Shown: positions 54,662 to 64,000, numbered from the stretch's first letter. The stretch: DNA of 64,000 bases from Prochlorococcus sp. AG-402-N08 (GCA_003216535.1 QCIS01000002.1:93774-157773); one strand, 5' to 3'. Program-made: numbers and translations. The notes: generated by a model from the letters alone, not told the origin.

Positions 54662-55462
54662 CTATTTTTCCAATAATAAATTGCCCCATGGTTTTAAAAT
54701 TTCAAATTTTTCTAAAGATCTACTAGCAATTAATGGAAAATTAACATCGCTCAAGTTTTCTCCTGAAACTAAATTTAGAGGATTTTTTTCTAACCACTCT
54801 ATAGAACAGTTGAGTTCTTCTAATAGTAACCAGGCGGCTGCAATATCCCATATCTTGGGGGTTGATTCTATTGCTCCGAAAGTTTGTCCCATTGCTACAC
54901 TCGTTAGATTTAAACTCGATACACCTAAGAGTCTGATTTTCCCAGGAAATACTGAGTTTGGTTTTTTTTGTAGAATTTTTATAGATCTACTGCACAAAGA
55001 AATGCATTCACTTTGACGATTATTTTGGCAAGGATCTATTTTTTGGTTATTTAACCAAACTCCTTTGCCTTTAATAGATACAAACTTTTTTTTCAATGTA
55101 GGAATTATTAAAAAAGAAGATTGCGGTTTACCATCAACGAACCTCGCCACTGATATAGACCAATAAGGAATGCCTGCAGCAAAATTTGTTGTCCCATCCA
55201 GTGGATCGACCACCCAATAAGCTTTTGAGTTTGGAATTAACTTTTGCCCTTCTTCACTAAGGACGCCCTCACCTGGAGCTATTGAAGCTAAGCCCTCTAC
55301 GATTGTTTTGTCACTCCACAAATCACAACTTGTTAATAATGATCCGTCTGCTTTATTGCTGGCGCTAATATTTCCAAAATCTTTTTTCTGACGTTGACTA
55401 ACTAATTCAAATAAAGAATCTAATTCACTTAGTTGCTTATTAGTTAAATTTGGTGGATTCAT
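54662..55462 (-). CDS. Inositol monophosphatase family protein
   Basis: The 266-aa protein has the metal site motifs EEGQ (70-73) and VVDPLDGTTNF (about 84-94), and the C-terminal WDIAAAWLLL. It belongs to the SuhB/CysQ/HisN superfamily, which dephosphorylates inositol phosphates, PAP or histidinol phosphate; the substrate cannot be told by eye. The ATG at 55462 overlaps the stop codon of the upstream TolC-like gene (ATGA), which supports it over the TTG at 55477. Confidence 0.88.
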   Translation of the reverse strand: MNPPNLTNKQLSELDSLFELVSQRQKKDFGNISASNKADGSLLTSCDLWSDKTIVEGLASIAPGEGVLSEEGQKLIPNSKAYWVVDPLDGTTNFAAGIPYWSISVARFVDGKPQSSFLIIPTLKKKFVSIKGKGVWLNNQKIDPCQNNRQSECISLCSRSIKILQKKPNSVFPGKIRLLGVSSLNLTSVAMGQTFGAIESTPKIWDIAAAWLLLEELNCSIEWLEKNPLNLVSGENLSDVNFPLIASRSLEKFEILKPWGNLLLEK

Positions 55463-56892
55463 ATTTTTATATTGCAAATAGAGTCTGTGTCTTTAATTTT
55501 AGTATTATTAATACCCAAACAATTTTTACTTATATCAATAAAAGTTAATCTTTCTAGTTCATCTAAATTCAAATTATAATTATATATTGCATTAATATTT
55601 TTTGATTTCGCATTACTTAATTCACTTTGCCTAATAAGAACATCTTTTAGAGTTGATATGCCAACATCATATCTAAGTCTGGAAAGCCTTACAGACTCTT
55701 TACTAGATTCAATTTCTTTAAGAGAAGAAATTATTTTCTCTTCATTTAATTTAAGATTTAAGTATGATTTGCTAATTCTTGTTGTTAAAACATTTTTTAG
55801 ATTTTCGTAAGCAAATTTTTCAGCTTCAGCATCTGCTATTTTTGATTTGTAAGCGTTCTTATTTTGTCCGCCATCAAAAATACTCCATGCAAAATTTAGA
55901 CTTATTGTATTTGTATAATTAGATCCAGATTTTGCAGAGTCGATATCAGTTGTTAGAGATTCACCTTTGGAAAATGTACTAGATAATGTATTGCTGATAT
56001 AGATATTTGGTTTGTTTTGAGCTAAAAAACTATTTGCTTGGCTCTTTTTGATTGATTTTTGAAGAATAAGGTTTTTTAAGGAAAGATTTTTATCCAAACC
56101 TTCATTAATATTTTTACTCAATTTATGATTCCAAAAACCTATTAGATTTTGCCCTTTATTACTTTCAAAATCCCCCTTCATATTAAGTATCTCTTTAAGG
56201 GAAATCTTATCAATTTCATGTTCTATTTTCTTTTCATTGAGAGATTGTTTATCTCGAGACAATTGCGCCTCTGCTTCAAGAACTTCAAATTTAGTACCAA
56301 TTCCAGATTCTAACTTTGTTTGAGCATTATCTAAACTTGTAATTGATAAATCAAGTGTAAATTTTTTGTTTTTGATATCTTGATATGACTTTTGGTATTT
56401 GTGATACCTCATTCTTGCTTCTTGAATTAAATCTTTTTTCTTAATCTCATAATTATTTTTTGCAATTTTGTAATTTTCTTTGGCAATTTTGATTTCGGAA
56501 CCTCTTAGCGGGTCTATTAAATCCCATTTAATATTTAGAGACGGATTAGCCGAAAATTGAGATGTTTTCAAAGTTGGTGAATCACTACTGTAATTTTTCC
56601 CTGCGATATATTTTGGTAACCCATTTGCTTGAAAATCTAAGGATGGGTATCTTTGAGCAATTTGACTGGTAAGATTAAAGCTTGCAGAGGCTACTAAGTT
56701 TTGTAATGATTTTAATTCTTGATTATTTAATATAATTTTTTCTATTTCTTGATAATCAACAAAAGTAATATTTGATTTTTCTTCTAGGATATTATCAATA
56801 TAATTTTTTGTTTCGCTCGATAGTAAATTAACAGAATTGAAACTTAGAGCAAGGGGCAATAATAAGATAGGATTTATTACTCTTCTAAGCAT
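55459..56892 (-). CDS. TolC-like outer membrane efflux protein
   Basis: The 477-aa protein has a signal peptide (RRVINPILLLPLALSFNSVNL), then two long repeats of helix and strand typical of outer membrane efflux factors. In the first repeat are SQIAQRYPSLDFQANG and SGIGTKFEVLEAEAQLSRDKQ; in the second, VGISTLKDVLIRQSELSNAK. It would form the exit duct for a type I secretion or efflux pump. No inner membrane pump gene is adjacent. Its end overlaps the phosphatase start by 4 bp. Confidence 0.9.
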   Translation of the reverse strand: MLRRVINPILLLPLALSFNSVNLLSSETKNYIDNILEEKSNITFVDYQEIEKIILNNQELKSLQNLVASASFNLTSQIAQRYPSLDFQANGLPKYIAGKNYSSDSPTLKTSQFSANPSLNIKWDLIDPLRGSEIKIAKENYKIAKNNYEIKKKDLIQEARMRYHKYQKSYQDIKNKKFTLDLSITSLDNAQTKLESGIGTKFEVLEAEAQLSRDKQSLNEKKIEHEIDKISLKEILNMKGDFESNKGQNLIGFWNHKLSKNINEGLDKNLSLKNLILQKSIKKSQANSFLAQNKPNIYISNTLSSTFSKGESLTTDIDSAKSGSNYTNTISLNFAWSIFDGGQNKNAYKSKIADAEAEKFAYENLKNVLTTRISKSYLNLKLNEEKIISSLKEIESSKESVRLSRLRYDVGISTLKDVLIRQSELSNAKSKNINAIYNYNLNLDELERLTFIDISKNCLGINNTKIKDTDSICNIKI

Positions 56893-56917
56893 GTTTTATA
56901 ATATCGAAGATACTCGA

Positions 56918-58297
56918 TTAACCAATCAGAGTATTAATAATATCATTTGAATCATCAAGAACGTGAATTTTGGTATTTAATTTATTTTCAACTTCTTTAA
57001 TATTTTTATCATCTAGAAATAAATCAGTATTAAGTTTTAACATAATAGATGGTATGAAAACAGCTTCTCCTAAATCCTGATTTTTTAGCCCGTAAATAAT
57101 ATCTTCTCCAGTAAGAAGACCTGTAACAACTTGATCTTGACCCCAATAAATACTTGGTAAACCATATAAATTAATTGTTAATCCATCAATTAAGTTTAAT
57201 TTCTTAACTGTGGGAATTAGAGCTTCATAAACTAATTTACCAACAATCCAACTGACTTTTTTTGGCTGTTTTATTTTTTTTGGCAGGTTGTTAGAGTTCT
57301 CATTTAATATCTTTAGAAAGGATCTAATTGATCCTACTCCATTAGATTCTTGTGGCATATTTTCGTAGGTTTTATAACTAGGTAAATTTAAACCAGCTAT
57401 TAAATACCATTCGTCTGCTAGCCAACAAAAACGAGTCCCAAGAGAAATTTGTAGAGAGGCTTGAATTCTCTCTACCTGTTTAATCGTTTTTATTGCGCAT
57501 TCTGGGCTTATTGATTTTAATCCATCATTTTCAGGTCTGAATTTTGTAAGTCCTACAGGAACTATTGCAACTGAAAGTACTGTCTGAGTAGTTTTTTTAT
57601 AAAATTCAGCAAGTTCCAAAATTGATTTCTCAAGTATATCCCCATCATTTATATCTGGACAAACAACAATTTGAGCATGTATTTGAATAGAGTTTTTTTC
57701 AAACCAGGAAATTTGATCAAGGATCACTCCTGCTTTTTGATTTTTTAATAATTTTTCTCTTGTAACGGGATCAGTAGCATGGACTGAAATAAAAAGTGGG
57801 GACAGTTTTTGCATAGCAATTCTTTCCCAGTCTTCTTTTTTTAAATTCGTAAGAGTTAGATAAGAGCCATATAGGAAACTTAATCTATAATCATCATCTT
57901 TTATATACAGGCTTTTTCTTTTACCATTTGGCTGTTGATCTATAAAACAAAATGGACATTTATTATTGCATTGTTTGATCGAATCAAATAATGCATCTTT
58001 AAAATTAATACCTAAATTAACGTCTTGATCTTTTTCAATACTTATATTGTGAATTTCATTATTTTTATCTAAAACTGATATTTCTAAAATTTCTTCACTA
58101 ATGAGAATCTGATAATCAATTAAATCTCTTGGTTTTTTCCCATTAATACTAATAATTGAATCACCTGATTCAAATCCTATTTCTTGAGCAATGGAATTGG
58201 CTTCAATACTTTCAATTTCTGCAGGGTTTATTTTATAAGTAAGATTAGGAACCAAAAGATCATTGGGATCTTCTTTGTAATTAATTTCTTGCCACAC
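56918..58297 (-). CDS. DUF512 radical SAM protein with PDZ-like N-terminus (cyanobacterial)
   Basis: The 459-aa protein begins with a PDZ-like region (SIAQEIGFESGDSIISINGKKP), then a radical-SAM cysteine motif CNNKCPFCF (Cys110, 114, 117), and a C-terminal DUF512 part containing TGLLTGEDI and VFIPSIMLK. It matches the TIGR03279-type cyanobacterial Fe-S oxidoreductase family, also seen in anaerobes, with unknown substrate. The stop is about 25 bp upstream of the TolC-like ATG on the same strand, so the two genes plus the phosphatase may form an operon. Confidence 0.88.
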   Translation of the reverse strand: MWQEINYKEDPNDLLVPNLTYKINPAEIESIEANSIAQEIGFESGDSIISINGKKPRDLIDYQILISEEILEISVLDKNNEIHNISIEKDQDVNLGINFKDALFDSIKQCNNKCPFCFIDQQPNGKRKSLYIKDDDYRLSFLYGSYLTLTNLKKEDWERIAMQKLSPLFISVHATDPVTREKLLKNQKAGVILDQISWFEKNSIQIHAQIVVCPDINDGDILEKSILELAEFYKKTTQTVLSVAIVPVGLTKFRPENDGLKSISPECAIKTIKQVERIQASLQISLGTRFCWLADEWYLIAGLNLPSYKTYENMPQESNGVGSIRSFLKILNENSNNLPKKIKQPKKVSWIVGKLVYEALIPTVKKLNLIDGLTINLYGLPSIYWGQDQVVTGLLTGEDIIYGLKNQDLGEAVFIPSIMLKLNTDLFLDDKNIKEVENKLNTKIHVLDDSNDIINTLIG

Positions 58298-58484
58298 AAT
58301 TCAATGCCAAATATTCTTCTTTATATTTATTCTAGACTTATATGATGCTCAAAGTGTATTAAATACTTTTAAAATACTAATTACAAGGAATAAATGAAGT
58401 GCCTTTAATTTATTAAAATATAGCATTCGCAGTTTTTTAAAACTCGATTTAAATTAATTAAAATAACTCAAAAAACTTTATTCA

Positions 58485-59252
58485 TTGAAAGAATTAATTA
58501 CAAAAAATTTAGAAGTGAAAGATAAATTGAATTATGAATCACATAAGACAGTTGATTCATACGAAAATAGTTTTTTATCAAATCCTTTATCTTTAAGATT
58601 ATGTTCTTCTTTCTTTGTAATTTTACCTATTTTTATACAAGCCCCTTGGGTTAGATTAGAACCAATAAGTGCTCTTTGTTTTACTTTTGTTATTCTCTTA
58701 GGGGCATTTGTTTTGAATCGGAAAGGATCACTTAAGTGGTTTATTTTGAGTTCATTATTGCTTGGTGTATCAGGCAGTTGGCTCGGTGGATGTTTGTTCT
58801 GGGGATGGTTAAGCCCATTTCCTATCCTACACATACCTGTTGAAGCAGTAGTTCTCCCATTAGCTTTAATTGGACTTGGTACTAATTGGAAAATAGGTTC
58901 AAGTTTTTATATCTCTTCTTTATTTGGAACTGCAGTTACTGACATTACAATATTTTTAATCGGAATAATGGATCAATGGAGGCAGGTTATTACAGCAGAT
59001 TCTGAAACTGCACCTCAAATTCTACAAAATACCTCTGAGAATCTTATCCAAATAAAATCATTATCTATTATTGTTTTTATTGCTCTTATTCTGTGGTTTA
59101 TTTCAAAAGAAATTTTTGATTATGCCACAATTAATACTACTAATGGTAGAGCACTCTTAGTTTCTAGTTATGTAATTCAAACGACATTAATCGTTGATGG
59201 TATTTTTATTGTTTTAGCAATTCTTCAACCAAATTTGAGTGGCTTGGTTTAA
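58485..59252 (+). CDS. DUF3120 membrane protein
   Basis: The 255-aa protein has a polar N-terminal 35 residues then about five to six membrane helices (for example FFVILPIFIQAPWVRLEP and LGVSGSWLGGCLFWGWL, PIPVEAVVLPLALIGLG-like). The sequence and length fit the cyanobacterial DUF3120 family. Function unknown. The start is TTG at 58485; the true start could be further in. Its stop overlaps the nadB start by one base (TAATG), so the two are translationally coupled. Confidence 0.8.
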   Translation: MKELITKNLEVKDKLNYESHKTVDSYENSFLSNPLSLRLCSSFFVILPIFIQAPWVRLEPISALCFTFVILLGAFVLNRKGSLKWFILSSLLLGVSGSWLGGCLFWGWLSPFPILHIPVEAVVLPLALIGLGTNWKIGSSFYISSLFGTAVTDITIFLIGIMDQWRQVITADSETAPQILQNTSENLIQIKSLSIIVFIALILWFISKEIFDYATINTTNGRALLVSSYVIQTTLIVDGIFIVLAILQPNLSGLV

Positions 59253-60919
59253 TGTTAAGGCCTCCATTCTCGCAAGAACCAATTCCATTAAATAATTGGG
59301 ATGTCATCGTTATAGGCGCAGGAGCTGCAGGACTTATGACTTGTCTTGAATTACCTGCAAATTTAAAAGTGCTGCTTTTAAATAGGAATACTAGTAAGAT
59401 ATCTTCCAGTAGATGGGCTCAAGGAGGAATAGCATCTGTAGTTAGACAAGACGATTCATTCGATCTTCACGCGGATGATACCTTAAAAGCAGGTGATGGA
59501 CTATGTGATTTTCAAGCTGTAGAAATGCTGGTTAAAGAAGCTCCAAGTTGTGTCAATAGGTTGCAGAATTTAGGGATGATTTTTGACCAAAGTTCTGATC
59601 AGTTAGCCACTACTTTAGAAGCAGCCCATTCTCGAAGAAGAGTTTTGCATGTTAAAGATCGTACTGGAAGAGCATTAGTTGAAGTTCTAGAAGATCATAT
59701 TGAAAATAAAAAAAATATTCTTCACTGTAGAGGTGTAAGAGTAACTGAACTTTTTATTGATAATGAAGAATGTAAAGGAGTTCAAGTTCTTGATGGAGCA
59801 AATTTATATTGGATTCAATCGAGAGCTGTTGTTTTAGCTACAGGTGGGGGCGGGCATTTATTTACTAATACAACAAATCCTGCTCAATCTTCCGGAGAAG
59901 GGATTGCTCTTGCATGGAAGGCAGGAGCTGCTATCGAAGATTTAGAGTTTGTTCAATTTCATCCAACCGCTTTGAAATTTTATGGTGCACCTTGTTTCTT
60001 AATATCTGAGGCACTTAGAGGAGAAGGCGCTATTTTAGTTGATAAAAATGGTGAAAGCCCAGTTAAAAATCTTAAAAATCGTGATTTAGCTACTAGAGAT
60101 CAGGTAAGTAGAGCAATCATGAAAAATATGCATGATAATAATGTAGATCATGTTGGCTTAGATCTTCGATATATTGATCCAGAAAAAATCGTAGAGCGAT
60201 TTCCTACTATCATAAGTCGATGTCTGGATTATGGAGTTAATCCTTTAAATGAGGTTATTCCCGTAGCTCCTGCAGCTCATTATTGGATGGGAGGTGTAAA
60301 AACCGATTTAAATGCTTCTTCTACACGAAAAGGATTATACGCTGTAGGAGAAGTTGCTTCCACTGGTGTGCATGGTGCTAATAGATTGGCAAGTAATTCA
60401 CTTATGGAATGCCTTGTTTTTGCTAGAAAAATGTCCTCAATTGTTTTGAATGATCCTTCTAAATTTGTGAAATTTGATAGATCATTTCAAGAGTTTGATG
60501 TTCAAGATCCAAAAGAAGATCAAATTTCTCAAATCTCTGAAAAAATAGATGAACTAAGAAAACTATGTTGGTCAAATCTAGGTGTTTCTCGAAAAAAGGC
60601 AAATATGAGTAAATTTTTACATAATATTCAAGACGATATTTCTCAATTACAAAAAAATGCTTTACTTAGTACTCTTGAAAAAATAAAATTTCATCAAAAA
60701 ATTAAACTTAGTGAGCGCAATAGGAGGGCCCTGAATCTTTTACTTGATTTAAAGAATAGACAAATAACCACCATAACTTTATTAAAAGCTTGTTTATTTA
60801 GAGAAGAGAGTAGAGGTGGCCATTATAGAGATGATTTTCCAGGTAAAGACAAAAATTGGGAATGCCATACTAGGCAACAGTTAGGTCAAAAAATTCAAAA
60901 AAGATTTATTAAAAATTAG
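59252..60919 (+). CDS. nadB: L-aspartate oxidase
   Basis: NadB oxidises aspartate to iminoaspartate, the first step of de novo NAD synthesis. The 555-aa flavoprotein has the FAD motif VIGAGAAGLM near residues 20-29, the signatures SSRWAQGGIASV and AAHSRRRVLHVKDRTG, FVQFHPTAL, and the helical C-terminal domain with ESRGGHYRDDFP. The ATG is coupled to DUF3120. The 3' end overlaps the convergent VKOR gene by 11 bp. nadA is not in the window. Confidence 0.97.
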   Translation: MLRPPFSQEPIPLNNWDVIVIGAGAAGLMTCLELPANLKVLLLNRNTSKISSSRWAQGGIASVVRQDDSFDLHADDTLKAGDGLCDFQAVEMLVKEAPSCVNRLQNLGMIFDQSSDQLATTLEAAHSRRRVLHVKDRTGRALVEVLEDHIENKKNILHCRGVRVTELFIDNEECKGVQVLDGANLYWIQSRAVVLATGGGGHLFTNTTNPAQSSGEGIALAWKAGAAIEDLEFVQFHPTALKFYGAPCFLISEALRGEGAILVDKNGESPVKNLKNRDLATRDQVSRAIMKNMHDNNVDHVGLDLRYIDPEKIVERFPTIISRCLDYGVNPLNEVIPVAPAAHYWMGGVKTDLNASSTRKGLYAVGEVASTGVHGANRLASNSLMECLVFARKMSSIVLNDPSKFVKFDRSFQEFDVQDPKEDQISQISEKIDELRKLCWSNLGVSRKKANMSKFLHNIQDDISQLQKNALLSTLEKIKFHQKIKLSERNRRALNLLLDLKNRQITTITLLKACLFREESRGGHYRDDFPGKDKNWECHTRQQLGQKIQKRFIKN

Positions 60920-61844
60920 AATCTCCTTGATATCCTGTCTGTATGGATAATTCATTCAAATCGCGAGTACCACTAATGATTTCTCCATTTATTTCCCAAG
61001 AGGGAAATCCACTGATTCCTTTCGTTTGACATAGCTCATACTCACTATCTTTACCATCTTTGGCACATTCAACTACTTTTAATTCTTTAACTGCTTCTTT
61101 ACCAAATAATTGTTTCTGATCGTGACAATGGGGGCACCAGTATGCACTATACATAACAATATTGCTTTCACTTAAAAACTTTGCAAATTTTACCTTCTGA
61201 GGAGAGCTTGAAGTGGTAATTTTTGGGGATACATTTTCAGTGGGGCTTGTAACATCAATAGCATTAGAGGGGTCAACATTTGTTGACCAAATTATGCCGC
61301 CAAGCAGGACACTAATGGCTACTATGAAACCTCTAAAAATCATGGGTTCTCTGCTTTCAAACTTTGCTCCAATCATAGAAATTATAAAGATAGAAAACGA
61401 TAAAATTGCTGAAAGTATACAAAAAAAACAATATGCTTGAATCTTAAAAAACATTATATTAATCAATAAAAAGCTAAATGTTGATGACGCACAAGATATT
61501 AAAAATATTAACCACCATAAAAACTTATTTAGTTTTTCTTTTGGAGAAATTAAATTAAGTGAAAGTACAATTGTGATAACTAATATTGATAAGTACGTTA
61601 TAAATCCAGCTAATGAGAGAGGTATATTAACTTGATTATTTTCAAATAAAGTACCCCAAGGACTATTTAAAACTGTTTCACAACCATTTTGTATCCCAGG
61701 GCATGAAAGCGAAGTAAATAATCCCCAGTTTTTTAAAGTAATCGAACCTGTGTCAACTATACCTATAGTGCTAAGAATTGCGATTATGATTTTTGGCCAT
61801 TTCAAATCTTTTTTACTTCTTCTGTTTAAAGCTTTAAGGGCCAT
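60909..61844 (-). CDS. VKOR-thioredoxin fusion, disulfide bond formation
   Basis: The 311-aa protein combines a vitamin K epoxide reductase membrane domain (about five helices; loop cysteines 48 and 55, CFFC with Cys139 and Cys142) and a C-terminal thioredoxin-like domain with WCPHC (Cys237 and Cys240). It would oxidise lumenal or periplasmic proteins and pass electrons to quinone, the DsbB/DsbA equivalent in cyanobacteria. Members are needed for photosystem II assembly in plants and Synechocystis (family knowledge). It is divergent from rimO. Confidence 0.95.
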   Translation of the reverse strand: MALKALNRRSKKDLKWPKIIIAILSTIGIVDTGSITLKNWGLFTSLSCPGIQNGCETVLNSPWGTLFENNQVNIPLSLAGFITYLSILVITIVLSLNLISPKEKLNKFLWWLIFLISCASSTFSFLLINIMFFKIQAYCFFCILSAILSFSIFIISMIGAKFESREPMIFRGFIVAISVLLGGIIWSTNVDPSNAIDVTSPTENVSPKITTSSSPQKVKFAKFLSESNIVMYSAYWCPHCHDQKQLFGKEAVKELKVVECAKDGKDSEYELCQTKGISGFPSWEINGEIISGTRDLNELSIQTGYQGDSNF

Positions 61845-61950
61845 ATAAAGTGAAAGTTTGTTATTTACATTATCTATCCTAATATTATCTTGGCATAAGA
61901 GTTATTTACGAAATGCTTTTTAAATTTTTTAATTCTTATTTTTTCAAGTT

Positions 61951-63315
61951 GTGAAACAAAATAGTCTTCAGGTAAAAGAAAAAAAACTATCTAAGATTGC
62001 ATTCAGTCATGTTGGTTGCGAGAAAAACCTTGTTGATACTGAACATATGCAAGGCTTATTAGATAAAGAGGGCTATGAAGTTGACAGCAATATAAATGAT
62101 GCAAATGTTGTCGTTGTAAATACTTGCAGTTTTATTGAAACAGCTAGAGAAGAATCTATTAGAAAAATTCTAGAATATACAAATCAAGGAAAGGAAGTAA
62201 TAGTTGCAGGCTGTATGGCTCAGCATTTTAAAGATGAGCTTATAAAAGAAATCCCTGAAATAAAAGGTTTGGTTGGAACAGGAGATTATCAAAAGATAGC
62301 AAAGGTTTTAGACAGAGTAGAAAAAGGGGAAATCGTTAATGAAGTTTCAAAAATACCTGAATTTATTGCAGATGAGGAAATGCCTCGTTTTGTAGATAAA
62401 AACAAATTTGTTGCTTATCTTCGGATTGCTGAAGGCTGTAACTATAATTGCGCTTTTTGTATTATTCCTAAGTTGAGAGGACCTCAAAGAAGTAGAACAA
62501 TAGAATCTATAGTTTCAGAAGCCAAAAGTCTTGCAAAACAGGGTATTCAAGAAATCATATTAATTAGTCAAATAACAACTAATTATGGTCAGGATATTTA
62601 TGGAAAACCATCATTAGCCAAACTTTTGAATGAGCTTTCTAAAGTTTCAATTCCCTGGATAAGGATACATTATGCTTATCCAACAGGTTTAACTGATGAA
62701 GTTATCAGAGCTTTCAAAGATTCAAAGAATATAGTGCCTTACTTTGATTTACCACTTCAGCATAGTCATCCAGATGTTTTGAAGAGTATGAATAGACCTT
62801 GGCAGGCTTCTTTGAATGAATCAATTTTGGGCAAAATTAGAGAAGAAATCCCATCTGCTGTATTAAGAACCAGTCTCATTGTTGGTTTCCCAGGAGAAAA
62901 AAAAGAACATTTTGAACACCTTCTTAAATTTTTGAATAGGCATAAGTTTGATCATGTAGGGGTATTTATTTTTTCTCCTGAGGAAGGCACTTCAGCTTTT
63001 GATTTGCCAAATAGAGTATCCCCAGAGGTCGCAGAGGCAAGAAAAGATAACATTATTTCAGTTCAACAAAATATCTCTAAAGAAAAAAATCAAACATATG
63101 TCGGTTCAAAAATTAAGATTTTGGTAGAACAAATATCAGACAATAACGAATTAATTGGTCGTTCCTACAATTTCGCGCCTGAAATTGACGGAACTGTAAT
63201 TTTATCTGTTAAAGAGAAAATTGATTTGAAAAAATATATTGGTAAATTTGTTGAAGCAAATATTTCTTTTGCGGATGAATATGATTTATATGGTGAGACT
63301 ATTAAAATTTTGTAG
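61951..63315 (+). CDS. rimO: Ribosomal protein S12 methylthiotransferase RimO
   Basis: RimO adds a methylthio group to an aspartate of ribosomal protein S12. The 454-aa protein has the N-terminal UPF0004 domain with cysteines 23, 59 and 88, the radical-SAM motif CNYNCAFC (163, 167, 170), and a C-terminal TRAM domain. The [16 protein letters not shown] sequence is typical of RimO rather than MiaB. The start is a GTG ([11 protein letters not shown]). Confidence 0.95.
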   Translation: MKQNSLQVKEKKLSKIAFSHVGCEKNLVDTEHMQGLLDKEGYEVDSNINDANVVVVNTCSFIETAREESIRKILEYTNQGKEVIVAGCMAQHFKDELIKEIPEIKGLVGTGDYQKIAKVLDRVEKGEIVNEVSKIPEFIADEEMPRFVDKNKFVAYLRIAEGCNYNCAFCIIPKLRGPQRSRTIESIVSEAKSLAKQGIQEIILISQITTNYGQDIYGKPSLAKLLNELSKVSIPWIRIHYAYPTGLTDEVIRAFKDSKNIVPYFDLPLQHSHPDVLKSMNRPWQASLNESILGKIREEIPSAVLRTSLIVGFPGEKKEHFEHLLKFLNRHKFDHVGVFIFSPEEGTSAFDLPNRVSPEVAEARKDNIISVQQNISKEKNQTYVGSKIKILVEQISDNNELIGRSYNFAPEIDGTVILSVKEKIDLKKYIGKFVEANISFADEYDLYGETIKIL

Positions 63316-63319
63316 TTTT

Positions 63320-63412
63320 TTAAATTAATTTAACTGCTCTTAATAGCTTATCTAATGCGAAAGCAGCTCCAAAACCAAAACCAATAAATGCAAAATAGAA
63401 AATGATGTTCAT
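63320..63412 (-). CDS. 30-aa membrane peptide, PetL candidate
   Basis: A complete frame from ATG to TAA encodes MNIIFYFAFIGFGFGAAFAL then a short DKLLRAVKLI. The shape (one membrane helix then a short basic tail ending K-L-I) and length resemble PetL, the small subunit VI of cytochrome b6f, whose C-terminus is similar in chloroplasts. It begins 5 bp past the convergent rimO stop. At this length similarity is weak evidence, and other 30-aa thylakoid subunits are possible. Confidence 0.5.
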   Translation of the reverse strand: MNIIFYFAFIGFGFGAAFALDKLLRAVKLI

Positions 63413-63476
63413 TAATTTTTTTATTTTTATTTAATTTAACATCAGATGAAAAGATTAGATTTTTTCGTTTAATTTC

Positions 63477-63863
63477 TTAATCTTGGATATATGGTAATTT
63501 TTTGTATAAACATTCTTCTGCTTTTTGTAGTTCCCTGCCTAAATATAAAGCATGATCGAATCTTGTTATTAAGTCATTTCTTTCTTCAGTGATCAATATT
63601 CCAAGTTGTTTCGCACTAATTCCTTCAAAAACTTCATTACAAACTCTTTTATTTTGAGAGTCGCATTTAATTGGTTCATTTGTTTCTGGGTCAAGCGCAT
63701 ATCCTTCATCATTAATATTATTTAGAAAGTGCTCTAAAATTATTTTATTTTCTTCTAAATCTACTTTTATAATGAAATAACCGTTTGGATCTAAGTCTAT
63801 ATATCGGTTGGATAGACTATTATCAATCTTTATTTTTTCATCTAAACTTTGATTTGAATCCAT
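63477..63863 (-). CDS. DUF4346-domain protein
   Basis: The 128-aa protein shows RYIDLDPNGYFIIKVDLEE, INDEGYALDPETNEPIKC, and GISAKQLGILITEE followed by DHALYLGRELQKAEECL. This matches the pattern of DUF4346, a cyanobacterial and archaeal family related to thymidylate-synthase-like or methyltransferase-linked proteins, of unknown function. Start ATG. The next minus-strand gene upstream begins outside the window. Confidence 0.75.
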   Translation of the reverse strand: MDSNQSLDEKIKIDNSLSNRYIDLDPNGYFIIKVDLEENKIILEHFLNNINDEGYALDPETNEPIKCDSQNKRVCNEVFEGISAKQLGILITEERNDLITRFDHALYLGRELQKAEECLYKKLPYIQD

Positions 63864-63924
63864 TTTGGGAATTTAATTTCAAACTATATTACTAATATAA
63901 TCTTTGGTAAAGTCGAATAATTTT

Positions 63925-64000
63925 TTATTTAAAGGGTATAGATTTATTTTCAAAATCAATTTCCATCTCGGTTTGTTTATTCACCTCATTTAGCCAAGGA
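63925..64000 (-). CDS. 3' end of an unidentified gene
   Basis: A minus-strand frame enters from the right edge and ends at the TAA complementary to 63925-63927. The 24 visible residues read PWLNEVNKQTEME then IDFENKSIPFK. It lies about 60 bp upstream of the DUF4346 gene on the same strand, so both may be in one operon. Too little is visible to name it, and the frame could be chance. Confidence 0.35.
   Translation of the reverse strand, partial: PWLNEVNKQTEMEIDFENKSIPFK

Noticed and set aside
1..64000. CRISPR array, prophage, insertion sequence or integrated island
   Set aside because: No regularly spaced repeats, transposase, integrase or phage structural genes were seen; gene content and base composition look uniform and typical of the core genome.

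Overview
The window is a densely packed, AT-rich stretch of a picocyanobacterial chromosome, almost certainly a high-light-adapted Prochlorococcus marinus. The evidence is the mix of photosynthesis genes (psbX, ycf66, two high-light-inducible proteins, a PetL candidate, a flavodiiron protein), the many cyanobacteria-specific unknown families (DUF2973, DUF3120, DUF4346, DUF512 radical SAM, PRC-barrel), frequent TTG/GTG starts, very short intergenic gaps, and a permuted two-piece tmRNA whose tag reads ANKIVSFSRQTAPVAA. I see no insertion sequence, prophage, integrase, CRISPR array or rRNA operon. The assignment is by recognition only; no search was run.

Layout. 1-12.3 kb: 5' end of a flavodiiron protein gene, then housekeeping genes alaS, speA, ndk, a ThiO-like oxidase, gatB, coaE and argJ, a ParA-like ATPase with an overlapping small membrane gene, and an aldo/keto reductase. 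12.4-12.7 kb: ssrA. 12.7-20.3 kb: rRNA-methyltransferase-like gene, two small membrane/stress-type proteins, a stand-alone LigD-phosphoesterase-like protein, smc and a PRC-barrel protein. 20.3-28.4 kb: LpxB-like protein, tRNA-Leu, accC, YggT, psbX, ycf66, then a minus-strand run def > HIT > small protein > ABC exporter > hli. 28.5-37.2 kb: serine peptidase, the sufBCDS Fe-S assembly operon, a divergent unknown gene, and a DUF4912 protein. 37.2-42.7 kb: pgm, rarA, phosphopantetheinyl transferase, peroxiredoxin, coaX and cysH. 42.8-48.0 kb: NDH-2, an SLC13-type carrier with RCK_C domains, ktrB and ktrA. 48.0-51.1 kb: a small-gene cluster (ribbon-helix-helix protein with a dyad-rich upstream region, an unknown, a Nif11-like short protein, a 58-aa membrane protein), then an ABC-F ATPase and a cryptic small ORF. 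51.1-64 kb: HtrA protease, small unknowns, a second hli, a BrkB/YihY protein, inositol-phosphatase-like, TolC-like and DUF512 genes, DUF3120, nadB, VKOR-thioredoxin, rimO, PetL candidate and DUF4346.

Functional themes are redox and oxidative-stress handling (flavodiiron protein, peroxiredoxin, NDH-2, VKOR, Suf), photoprotection (hli), cofactor synthesis (CoaE, CoaX, NadB, phosphopantetheinyl transferase, ThiO-like), sulfur assimilation (CysH, SufS) and potassium homeostasis (KtrAB). Convergent neighbours often overlap at their 3' ends, and several start codons overlap upstream stops, as expected of a streamlined genome.

No clear new multi-gene system stands out. The most unusual items are the permuted tmRNA without an encoded CCA, the small-gene cluster at 48-49.2 kb with its dyad, a conserved-looking small ORF without a canonical start at 50954-51112, a tRNA-Leu with anticodon AAG, and divergent start codons sharing one base at 40804. 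The longest gene-free stretch is 21628-21889 upstream of accC, in which I see no gene or clear structure.
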